Shown one piece after another: positions 37,021 through 47,997 of a stretch of DNA of 64,000 bases. Location: the NCBI RefSeq assembly GCF_021130785.1, contig NC_060214.1:108827001-108891000 (forward strand), given 5' to 3'. A model generated the notes under the pieces. The model was not told where the DNA came from and ran no database searches. It worked only from the letters and a program-made list of their open reading frames with translations. How positions within the stretch are numbered: the first letter of the stretch is position 1; each line of letters starts with the position of its first letter. The position numbers were made by a program, and so were the translations under genes. Origin of the DNA: Homalodisca vitripennis (taxonomy: Eukaryota > Arthropoda > Insecta > Hemiptera > Cicadellidae).

Positions 37021-38560
37021 CAATAGTATTGCTCGACCCATCCAAGGGAGCCAATATCCAAATAATTGGGGTTCTATCATAAGATTATCAACTGTTATAA
37101 AACGATTACTACTTACAGTTAATTAAACCCTTATTTGATTTTAAAATAGTTGTATATATTATGTACAATACAGTTCCAAGTTCAATTTGTCAATCGCAGA
37201 AAATTTGTTCAAAGACAACAACTTTTTGTTTGAAGTTCATTGTTGCCCATGGATAATATGAAAGGATAACAGAATACAGACATTTGCCATCATTACATGT
37301 TACAACAGAAACATATTAACAACATTTTGACTACTTGTAGACCTTATTAATAAATTATTAATTTTAGATGGTTCTGTTTAAAATTTTAAATAAAATGGAA
37401 AAATCAGGTAGTTTATAGGGAAATTGTATTTTTACTTTAGAAGTAAAATGCCTAGATATATTCTTTAAATATCCATATATACAATGTGAATAGCAATATT
37501 TTTTATTACTTTTGTAATTTTTGTTCTGAAAACAGAACGTGAGACTTTAGAACAGTGGCATATACATGTGAAAGAAGTACTGGGCACCAGTCTATCCCTA
37601 TCATGTTTAGTTTTATAAATTCAAATAAAAATAAATATTGATTTAGGACGCAAATATTTGAATTGGTTTAAAAACTATTCAACCTTAAGATCAAGACTAA
37701 TAGATTACAGAGTAAAGTTACTGCAAACAATTCCGTAAATTGACTGCAATCAATTAAGCAACAAGCACATATAACATGAAGGCCATCATGTTGAATCGTG
37801 ATAATTTTAATTTATATTCATACAATCAATAATTCAATTAGAATCTTCTCTTTTATCGTAAATATGCTAATACCAATAACAAATTAGTCAAAATAAAATT
37901 AGATGATGATTTAAACTGATAATTTTCTTTGTTTGCTTCAGGTCTAGCGTTAGTGTGTGCAAAACCGTTCAACAAATTGAATTTAGAGCAGTATCTTAAA
38001 TAACATGAAGGGACTTTTTTTCTTTTTTTTTGTTGCTGATAACGGTTGACAGGAAAATTGTTTGCTATACCATCGATTCAGGTCGAAATGTCACCATGTA
38101 CAATTTCTTACATCTATACCTATCTGGGAAAACTTGCTGCAAGACCATCATCTAAAACTTATTAGTACAACTAAGAAAATAAAACAGAAATTACTTGTTC
38201 TTTTCTGACAGTCGAAAATAGTTATGTGGGAAGTTTATAATTTTTTTTTAGAAACTACAACTTAAGGTGTCCTACAAAGAACGTCATTTAGCTTTCTTCA
38301 ACGCATAATGATTACAATTTAAAATCACCCACCTTTGGTAAACCAGAGATAATCCTGTTTTACAATCTAGCAAGGGCGGAGTGGATAGGAATAAAATTAT
38401 TACTCGTATGATTCACCAGTATACTTTTAGAACTAAATGTTTTATATGTGTATGTATACATATTGGATCACGGTTTTATGTGTCATTATTATTTATCCAT
38501 TAATTAATTATGTTTATAAATATTGTTTTATTTTTAGGAAAGGATATTTTAATTACATAG
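37021..38560. other. Non-coding intronic stretch
   Basis: No exon seen; AT-rich sequence leading into the piggyBac remnant. Confidence 0.4.
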
Positions 38561-38803
38561 ATGAGTCACCTGTTCATTCTAGATTTTATCTACTACATTA
38601 TGTAATGTATGTGACAATTATTTCTGATTCTGATTCAGTAGACAAGTACAAGGAGACCTATTTCACTGCTAGGATTTCTAAACCTTGGTCTATGAGGTTG
38701 TTCTACACTCTATTGGAGGTTGGAGACATTGGAGGTCTCAACAGTTGTATCATATTGAAAAACCATCGTTCAACCAAATATGAAGAGAAGAAATTTTCTT
38801 TTA

Positions 38804-40813
38804 GTGCAGTCATTGAAGCATTGTTGGTCCGAATTTTTTTACTGTGAACCGAATTGCATAAAATTTTGGAATTAGGTTCATCTTACCCTTAACTTCAAAA
38901 GTGAAAATGATTTGAACTCCGCAACCACCCTGGGGGTGGTTGCCACCCCTTCTCGGGAGTGAATTTATTTTTTTTCAAAATAACCTCGGATATCGATAGA
39001 AGGCCTACTTTTAAGCAAAAAATCATCTATAACGTTTTTCGAAAAATCCAATATTTTTCAAGTTATTGGCATATGAAAATTCGCAATTTTTTCACGTTTT
39101 TTATCGGTTTTTTGCAAATATCTCCAAAAATATACGTTTTATCGTAAATTTTATAAAGAACACAATTGTAGCAGGTAAAACAATGAACAATTTTGTTTTT
39201 TATAAAGTATTCTAAGTGCAATATTAAGCTAGATATTAAAAATCAAAGCCGTTTTTTATTTTGTCTGAAATTTAATCGATGTGGTCAATGCCATCTAGCG
39301 GCGAGCAGATGCATTTTAGGCATTCTAATAAAAACGAGTTGTATAGTGCTTGAAATAAGATTTAAAATGAGCACTATTAAAAGTCTATTGCACGTAAAAT
39401 GAGTGAGCTGTATTGCAAATAAGAGGAGCATCTAATGTTTTTTCTTTTAAATCAATGGGTTTCATAAGTGCCATTTCCACCAAAATTAAAATTAATCGTA
39501 TTCCGCCTAGAATCAACTTTATTATGAAGAGTTTAATAGATTGTATCAGTTTGGCTGCTTCAGGACACATATTTTTCAAAAAAGTCACGATTAAAAAAAT
39601 TCAAATTTTTAAAAAACTACCTTTTTTCATAATAGGTATCTCAAAAATGACGACATATACGAATAAAAGTGTAGGTATGAAAAATGTGGGTATATTTCTG
39701 ACAAACAATTTGGATATTTTGATTTTTCTGTAAAACAAAAATTTACGGAAATATGATTGTTTAAAGAGCGCGTGGCAGTGCAATCACAGCCTCTCTTAAG
39801 CGCTTTAACCCTTCACCAATTGAGAAAAAGGTTTTTTACTCTATATTGCAATGAAGGATGTTGTAGCTCTCTTAATTATCTTTACAATGGTTTTTTTATA
39901 AATTGTGATAGCATGAAAATTGAAGTAGTTATGGTCAAAAAACTTATCATATGTTTTTCTACTTAGCAACTGAAAATTTCGGACTGTGAATATTTGGAGC
40001 AATGTGAAAGTACGCAGTATAATAGAGACCCAAAACTATTGTAATGTGTATATATATACATAATATGGCTCATATATATTTTGGAAACGTAGGCATGAAT
40101 ACATACCAACTTTCTTATAGTATATATAACACATTTGAGTGATTTTTGTACAATTTGTAAATATTTTATCCAATAAATGGCAATTTTTTACTCTAAATTA
40201 AATTATTTTTAAATAATATGTAATCATATATATTTACTGTTTTAATTTAGGGGTGGTTTTAAGGGTAGAAAAGCTCAAGAATATCATAATCATTTTCGAG
40301 AGTGTGGAATAATATTTAAATCCTTTTCATTTTATAAAAAAAAAAAAATGTTAAAAATTTTTTTATCAAGGGGTAGTTTTCAAGGGTTGAAAGGGGGTTA
40401 AAAATTTCATAATTATTATAGAAAATATAAAATATTACTAACTCTATACTTACATCTTTTTATATCATACCAAAGTACTTTTTTTGTGATTTTTTTCAAT
40501 TTAGGGGTTGTTTGCAAGGGTTGTAAGATGTTCAAGGGGTTGAAAATGATTTTAATATGAGGTAATTGTGTTAGAAAACACTTTAAAATTTCACTACTTA
40601 CTATTAAAAATGTTTTCTAGCGATAAAATGGCTCAATGTCGATTTTTCCATTAAGGGGTTGTTTACACCCCTTAAAAATAATAGGCGGAGTTCAGATCAT
40701 TTTCACTTTTGAAGTTAAGGGTAAGATGAGCCTAATTCCAAAATTTCATGCAAATCGGTTCACAGTAAAAAAATTCGGAGGTAAGACCGTATTTTTCGCT
40801 TCAATGACTGCAC
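38804..40813. mobile_element. 2-kb long-inverted-repeat element inside the piggyBac remnant
   Basis: Terminal inverted repeats of about 120 bp (outer end GTGCAGTCATTGAAGC) flanked by TA on both sides. Next to each repeat are GC-richer G/C runs (CCCTGGGGGTGG on the left, AAGGGGTTGTTTACACCCC on the right). Internally, GGGGTNGTTT blocks recur near 40250, 40370, 40504 and 40655. Short open frames match no transposase I know. TA target duplication suggests a mariner/IS630-like mobiliser, but the class is unsettled. Confidence 0.7.
40250..40670 (+). repeat. Recurring GGGGTNGTTT blocks, 120-150 bp apart
   Basis: Four blocks of the type AGGGGT(G/A/T)GTTT, three of them followed by an AAGGGT segment and the first, second and third by AT-rich sequence with TCATAAT- or TTTTAATATGA-like words. 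They look like diverged subterminal repeats of the enclosing element. Confidence 0.55.
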
Positions 40814-41110
40814 TATTTGTGTAAGGACTATGCAGAACACAGACTAGCCTACAGAAACATTCCTCAGCAACTCAAACAACGATTGTGCCACATTATGGGT
40901 ATCGAAAACGCTAGAAATCAACAAAGAGTCCCACCAACTGATGATATCATCTCTGGACGCTACTACGTATATTATTGGAAAAAAAAACCACAAATCCAAA
41001 ACCAGGTGGATCAGAGAAGATTTTCATCTGCAGTGAACATTTGTCTGTGTGCGATGACACATTGATCAGGTTTGTCAAAAGTGTGTATAATACGAACCAG
41101 AATTTAAGAA

Positions 41111-42731
41111 TAAAGGACAGTTGAGTTTATAAAACACACACGCTATTTATACTGTATTTGAATTTGTACATTTGTTTTATGCGATCATATAAAAACATGG
41201 AGGTAACCTCTGTGAACACCTAACCGTGATTCAAGATATTTAAGCCCGTGATGAAAGATTAATATCATTGATATGAGTTGGAAGCTGACATAACTATAAC
41301 AGCCAATGTCAGGCCAATGGTATTCTTTATCAGTATCAAAGAATTTTCATGCAACACTCCCATACAACTATCAACTTGATATAAAGCAAAAGCCACGGTT
41401 TTAAGTACAGAATTATGTATAATAAAACTTCTATTGGTACTGTGACAATGTATCTGCACATGGCAACCTCAGTGCTGTCTTTTCTCTTGTAGGAAAAAAG
41501 GATACACTCCTCATCTGAAACTCCTAAGAAAGCGGAGTTCAACTCCAGTGCATAATAACTGTCTAGCCATAATATATGCAGTTAACACCTTGATTGTGGT
41601 GGAATAATATAAACATCCAGCATGTATTACAGCAACTGCTGCAGTAAAATAGACAACATGATTAACTATTGTAAAATAACTTTCTAGCTATAATTTACGC
41701 AGTCAACACCATTACTTAGTGATCTTGAGTACTCTGGACATTCAGAACCGCAGAAAGCACTACGGCGTCTGCAGCAGTCATTATTTTAAAGTGTGGTCCC
41801 CTAATGTTTGGGCCCGATCTACTTCCACCAAAGAGAGTTGCACCAAAGTAAATTTTCAATAATTGCTATTTTATCATTTGAATTTTTGTGCTCTGAAAAC
41901 ACAATATGTAAACTCAGTAAAGAAGATGACTGAAGAATACCAAAGGTACTAAAAACTGACCAAATTTATCCTGGACGTAGGAACAGAGCAAATCGCTGCC
42001 TACCCAAATTTAAGACTTAATAACAAGACTATTTCTTGAAAATAATTAAAGAAATAGTTTTTATTACTGATGAATTTTTTTAGTTATAGCTTTATATAAT
42101 ACACGAAAAGCACACTGTCTTCCTTGCGCTTGAAAGGGGCAAAAGACAAATTACTTGAAAAAATTATGAGGAAAATTAATATAAATTCCTGGACTAATAA
42201 CCATTACTAGACCTGGCATTTCTTAATGTTCAACAAGCTGTTGTTCATTTCTAATAGTAAAAGCTGCAAAAAATACACTCGAGTTACACTCTCAGTAAAA
42301 CAGATTTATTCCAAAAGATGTCATATAAACAAAGTAATACCTACTACAGAAGAGTAACCTTGAACAACAAGTTTTCCATTTAATCTGTATCAATTTAAAC
42401 TTGAATTTATTGAGCTATCTAAATAAATTGTGCAACATGATCACATTAATCAGTAAATCATGTACAAGTTTTATGTCAACAGTTATATCAGATTTTATTA
42501 ATAGTAGTTACAAGCTATGACTAGTTTTCGGTAAGATTGATATTAATTTCCAGTTGAAAATTAAAAAATATAGATTCACAGAAACTCCATTGAAGTACTG
42601 TACATTACATTTCTAGTTAGCGCAAGAAGAATATTAAACCACTTTTAATTAAGTAATAATGACAGACCCTAGGGGAAGACCATCATAAAGCTGTCTGGAA
42701 GTACTGGCTGCTGATAAAATATTTGCTCTCT
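41111..42731. other. Non-coding intronic stretch
   Basis: No exon recognised. Confidence 0.4.
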
Positions 42732-42838
42732 GATCATTTGCTTTGATAAGAGAGTTTTAATATTTGACGAGCACTCACATTCTAGGATCATTTGCTTTGA
42801 TAAGAGAGTTTTAATATTGACAAGCACTCACATTCTAG
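42732..42838. repeat. Tandem duplication, 53-54-bp unit
   Basis: Two adjacent copies starting GATCATTTGCTTTGATAAGA and ending CACTCACATTCTAG, with three differences; a recent local duplication. Confidence 0.9.
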
Positions 42839-43057
42839 CCTAACATTCTCATTAATTAGAGATCATTAGAGAAGAATGTCGGAATAACAATTTAGAGATA
42901 AAAGCAACATACTTCTATAAAATTGTATACCTTATATATACATTTATATCATTAAACACCATATATGAGGTATATCCAGAAAGTAAGTATACTGAGGCTT
43001 TCACTGGAGGAAAAATTTTTTTCTGACATGTTGGCAACACTGCCATGTAGCCTGGTT

Positions 43058-43965
43058 CCTTAAATAAAATAAATAAAATGCCTTTTATTTAGAGCGTCTC
43101 TCAGTACACACTGCTTTACAGAGCAATTCAAGTCAAACTTTACACTAAGAACTTATACTAAGGTTGGCTATTCTAATTCAATCCATAAATAATCTAAAGC
43201 TAAACTGGTGAGGTTAAAATACGCAACAGTCACTTACAACTAGTTAATATAAAATCCTTTAATTTAGATCTAAAACTAGACAGTGACTGTGTGCTCTTCA
43301 AGCTACCGGGTAGGTCATTGTACAATTTTTTGGCTAAAGTAAGAAAAGCTCCTCCTACCGACTTCCAGCCTCACTCTGGGGAAGTGAAGCTGGTTCTCCT
43401 GGCGACTGCTACGTTGCGAGACCTCCTGTCTTTGCACAAGTTTTTCACAGAGATAAAGAGGTTCCCCGAATGTTAGGGCCTTGTGTATCATGCAGACTAA
43501 TTATTCTGCATACCTGTTCCATACACAAAATATTGGCCGCATCTCAATGAGAGGGCACATGGTCAAACCTTTTTAGACAGAATACAAAACAGACGGCTGA
43601 GTTTTGCAATCTTTGAATCCTTCCAATGTCCTCCCTCGAGATACTGTTTCCATAGGCAGGATAGCAGTAGTAAAAAACAGAGAAAATCACAGACCGCATG
43701 AGCTATAGCTTCGCAGACTTCGGTAGTAAATTCCTAAATCTATACAGGCCCCTCAACCTGCCCAAAGCACGTTGGATAGTGTCAGTGACATGATCAGAGA
43801 ATGTGAGGTCGCTATCAAGAACGATGCCGAGGGTTTTCACCTTGTCGCTCACAGCCAAGCCCTCACCACCGATTCTGACCACCACATCTCTGTCACTGAA
43901 GGCCTGCACCACATTGTGTGGGGCTACATGAATGACAGCCAGTGAGAGAACCTTCTCTCTGCAAT
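43058..43965 (-). pseudogene. Jockey-type LINE 3' end inserted in the mariner-like element
   Basis: Minus-strand frame: VIHVAPHNVVQAFSDRDVVV, KTLGIVLDSDLTFSDHVT, RALGRLRGLYRFRNLLP and SAKL, the thumb region of Jockey-group reverse transcriptases. Broken frames continue through QNSAVRF-like text to the end of the protein. The 3' end is a TTTATTTATTTTATTTAAGG tail on the minus strand. It lies wholly within the mariner-like element, so it is younger than it. Confidence 0.8.
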
Positions 43966-44112
43966 GAGACCAGTTCAAGGTATGAAGCGTACAAGTGTGT
44001 TCAAGTGGTTTTGCAAGTTTAAAAATGGTCGTACATCTGTGCATGATGATCAGAGGAGCGAAAAACCTTCAATTGTGATTGAAATTCTGGAAAAAAATTA
44101 AATGAGCTCTGT

Positions 44113-44213
44113 AACGATCGCTGGTTGACTGTGGATAAACTTTCTGTGATATTTTCACAAATCACGATCGCTGATTGACTGTGGATAAACTTTCTGTGAT
44201 ATTTTCACAAATC
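44113..44213. repeat. Tandem duplication, 50-51-bp unit
   Basis: Two adjacent copies containing GGATAAACTTTCTGTGATAT, differing at two or three positions, within the mariner-like element. Confidence 0.9.
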
Positions 44214-44645
44214 TACAGATCTCTATTGCACGAAACCATTGGATATTAGAAAATGTTCATGAGGTGGGTCTCAAAACTGTTGGCATACTAACACAAGTTG
44301 AACTAAGTGGAGGCCAGACCAAAGTTTTTGAAAAGCTAAAACTCCACAGAGATAAATTTCTCCACTCCATCGGTTGGAATTATGGTTTTTACCTAAATCT
44401 ATAAACCTAAACCATATTTTTCCTTCCAAACGATATAACAGATGACACCTCGTATTTCGCACTTGGCAGATGATTGGAATGACATTTTTCACAAAACGTA
44501 TTGTAGCATAGGCAGTTCGTACTGACCTCAAACCGGTCTCGTTGCAGTGGGGAATAATCAGGCTACACATCAGTGTTGCCAACACGTTAAAAAAATCCTT
44601 CGCCGTGTAAGCCTCAGTACACTAACTTTCTGGATACTCCTCATA

Positions 44646-45471
44646 TCGTAAGTTTATAATTGACTGCTTCAATGACAAAACTTAGCACCAGTAAGATTCT
44701 ACAAAGCAATTAATTAGACTTTAGAATGATTTAATCTGAAACGTTAAAATTCTACATTTATGCCTACAATATTTACAACTAGAAATTCCTTACCTAATTT
44801 TTGTGATCAAACAACTGACTGAAGTTCTGTCTTCACTTCAATAAGGGACCAACTATTTAACTGCGGATCATAACTAACAATTTATACTGCACTGTTCATT
44901 GGCAATGTGTTATACTACATATTTTTTAGAGAGCCAATTAAATAATCTTTCCTATATTTTCTAAGTAATATTCGTGCAAAAGCAATAACGTGAGGTTTGA
45001 CGTTTGAAAAATTGTGTGATTTCGTAAAAATTTTGTACTTTTGACTTTTATAATTTTGCAACAAGATCAGAAAAGAATCACAAAGATGCCAACAGCTTGT
45101 TAGTCTCTACAATACTAGTAAATATAATACTATTACAAGATGAAATGCAAGCTAGTAAAAATATATCACTTTGAATTTACTAGTTTGTAAGATTAGTTGT
45201 CATTTAAGAACATATACAATCATGTATGTGTATATGTAAATAATAGTAATCAAGAGTCCTTAAGTTCTACATTTGTAACATACTCATTTAAAATCAAAGA
45301 TCAATATATAAACAATTAAAAAAATTAATTTAATTTATAAAGATGATAATAAATCTAGTCAGAGGTTTCTAAAGTACAAATGTAGCCTTGTTCAACAAAT
45401 GGAAACAATTAATATTTATAATTACTGAATTACTAGGAGGGTGCCAATTATCTGAGCATACACAGTACTTA
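44646..45471. other. Non-coding intronic stretch
   Basis: Nothing recognised. Confidence 0.4.
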
Positions 45472-45473
45472 TA

Positions 45474-46003
45474 CAGGGTGTCAATTAAGTCTGGAACCTC
45501 TTTTTAATTTTTGAACCATAATAGAAAGAAATACCAAAGTTCACACGTGCTTACTGGTGATAGTAACGCACATATCTGCTCAATTACCGACCGGATAATC
45601 CCTTTGGGGGACGGTCCACAAGGAAGGGGAACATTTTGAACACTTACTTTGATCACAGGTACTTAAAAATTGGTGTTTACTTGTAATACTTAATAATTTA
45701 CATTGTTCAATTGTTTTAAAATTCAAATAGCTATAACTACTGAATGAATCCACCTTTTTAAGTCCGGTTTGCGGCATTGTACTCTGCTAAGTAAGACCTT
45801 TAATTTGATACCAAACTTGACCTATGCTGCTATTTAAGAATTTTGTCTGACTCCTTGTGGACCGTCCCCCAAAAGGATTATCTGGTCGGTAATTGGGCAG
45901 ATATGTGCGTTACTATCACCAGTAAGCACGTGTGAACTTTTGTATTTTTTTATATTGTGGTTTAAAAATTAAAAAAGGGGTTCCAGACTTAATTGACACC
46001 CTG
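45474..46003. mobile_element. TA-flanked long-inverted-repeat MITE (530 bp)
   Basis: Both ends read CAGGGTGTCAATTAAGTCTG inwards and the inverted match continues for about 150 bp through CACACGTG and CGGATAATCC-like blocks. TA lies outside each end. No transposase is present. Target choice and size fit a Tc1/mariner-related non-autonomous element. Confidence 0.8.
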
Positions 46004-46005
46004 TA

Positions 46006-47322
46006 TAAACATCTGCATGTGATAGTTAAAGAAATGCTTTTTCTGTTTGAATTTAAAATACCATGTCATGAATCAATAAGGGACTTTTTTATTCTGTCAA
46101 GGAAATAAACATAGTTTGACGACTTTTACATTTCACTAGATGGGGTTATATACAAATTAATGTTGACCATCGAAAGTTAAATAATATATTATTATAATTA
46201 TTATTAATAAATCATTTTAGTTACCAAAGAAACTAAACAAAATATAATCCAAAAACTAAACAAAATATAATCCAAAATATCCTTATTGGTATTTAAAAGA
46301 AGACCAGGAATAATGGCAATGAAAGTGACCAAGATCCTTACTACATTGAATCATAAAGTTAAAACATAATTTCTTCAGATAGCTCTTGAATAAGCTTAGA
46401 AAAATCAACTCCATCATCATAATTCTGAAAAGATCATATTTCAAAAATTTTAAGGTGAAGAAATTGTAAAAAAACTAAAATCATGATTTTGCCATACTCT
46501 GCGATCTTAGGATGATATATAAAATGTTTTCCAAACATGGCCTGATCACACAATTGGTAACTTTGAAGCAGGATAATATAACTCAGTTATGAGTGATATA
46601 GTTGAAGACCTTTAAATAAATCTTGTATTGAAATATTCCTATTGAAAGATTTCACTGACTACATTTCAAATCAATAATAAACTCAAACAAATCCAGTGTG
46701 ACAGACAAGTTTATAGATTTACGTTTTCCAAAATGATATTATTTTCTAAACATATCTAATGTTTCAATCCAAAATAATTAGTTTTTGTTAGTTATTTAAA
46801 TACGAATGTAAAAATGTATTAAAAAACTTATAAAATCTAGAACATGTTTTTGAATTAGCTTGTAGCCTATCCATATGAGAATCACTCCAAACTTTTGAAA
46901 GATTAGGACTGTTTTTAGCTCTGATGGGAAGAAAATGATGTATTCGACACATTATATAGAAACATCTACATAGTGGTCATAGAAGGTTTTTATCAATTTA
47001 ATGTAAATATTAGTATTATAAAAAAGTAAATATTTTTATGTAACTTACTAAGATAAGCTAAAACATCTAGACGGACCATCACCCTTAATTAGTAAACAAG
47101 GCATACCAATGACTTTATAAACATCTGTTTTCTCTGGCTTCATTCAAACACTGAATTATAGTGATCAAAATTCTAACAAAGAAATAAAGAACTAAGATAA
47201 AATAAGATATTTTTCTACAGGCTCAGATTTAATAGCTACTTTAGTTTGTGAAATTGTCTCAATTTGATATTTCTATATTTAAGAACCCACTAGATAACTT
47301 GAGCAGTTAATTAATAATTACG
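46006..47322. other. Non-coding intronic stretch
   Basis: No exon seen. A short duplication of AACTAAACAAAATATAATCC occurs near 46230-46275. Confidence 0.4.
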
Positions 47323-47516
47323 CTAGTTTAAAGTGAAACATTTACACTCTGTAGGTCCTATTCTAGATGGTTTAATATTATTGTCTTAACTCGTGAAAGT
47401 TAAACTTGGTAATTGAAAACTGGTCCTAAGTTTAACTTTCACAACTTGAGCTAAGACAATAACATTAAACCATCCGAATAGGTCATACAGTGTAAATGTT
47501 TCAAACTTTAAACTAG
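47323..47516. mobile_element. Hairpin MITE-like inverted repeat
   Basis: Arms of about 85 bp (for example GATGGTTTAATATTATTGTC and its near reverse complement) around a 22-bp centre. Arms have several mismatches, suggesting age. Confidence 0.75.
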
Positions 47517-47650
47517 GGAAACTTTTTAAAGAGTGAACCTTTTGAAATCATTTTTGTGGCATTGTACTCTACTAATAGATTTTTAATTTGATGTACTACT
47601 CAACCTATGCTCTCATTTAAGATTTCCCTCTCACTCCTTGTGGGCTATCC
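47517..47650. repeat. Degenerate copy of the interior of the 45474-46003 element
   Basis: Shares, in order, GGCATTGTACTCT, TTTAATTTGAT, CCTATGCT and CTCCTTGTGG with 45773-45866. It abuts the preceding hairpin, which may itself be part of the same old insertion. Confidence 0.55.
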
Positions 47651-47997
47651 CCCTGACACAACAAAAAAATGGTAGTTACCAAACATACCAAACAATTCTT
47701 ATAAAGATAATTAAATATATATTTTTCTACTACAAAATATTTTAAAATTTGAATTTTGGTTAGTTCATATTTTATTATCATTTGAAGAACCAATATGACA
47801 AGAAGAAATGTTATTTTATTACATTTTAATTGAAAATCAATATTTAGTTAACCTGTATGTACAATCTAAATAAACAACTATCAGAAGAAAATTTATAAAA
47901 AGTGAAATTACTCAGTAAAGCATCTTTACAAAACCATATTTGAAGCAAAGTTTTTGAATGAAGCCAGAGAATCTAATAAAAACTTCAGAAATCTTAC

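Larger units (their letters stand above)
38560..41110 (+). pseudogene. piggyBac-type transposase C-terminal pseudogene, interrupted
   Basis: The left part reads DSVDKYKETYFTARISKPWS, MRLFYTLLEVGDIGGLNSC and a basic KKFSF end. After a 2-kb insertion the frame resumes CKDYAEHRLAYRNIPQQLKQ, then KTRWIREDFHL and, in another frame, VCDDTLIRFVKSV. This is the order of piggyBac transposase C-termini: the VD-x(n)-R-x2-W-x(4)-FY block, a basic linker, and the Cys-rich domain with its KTRW...CEDC and VC-H-like spacing, here with key cysteines lost. The catalytic Asp core lies outside the readable part. The insertion and frameshifts make it inactive. Confidence 0.7.
42966..44643 (+). mobile_element. Mariner-like element with a nested LINE
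   Basis: Ends TGAGGTATATCCAGAAAGTA and, inverted, TGAGGAGTATCCAGAAAGTT, flanked by TA. The similarity continues inwards for about 90-100 bp on both sides (for example TGTTGGCAACACTG), giving unusually long terminal repeats. Coding remnants from about 43990 read WFCKFKNGRTSVHDDQRS, the helix-turn-helix end block of mariner transposases, then a stop. A LINE 3' end interrupts the left part. Most of the transposase, including the catalytic domain, is missing. Confidence 0.7.

Noticed and set aside
38437..38559. Hydrophobic N-terminal extension before the piggyBac-like frame
   Set aside because: AT-rich in-frame sequence ahead of a TTTTTAG-like acceptor; not similar to piggyBac and probably intron-like or chance.
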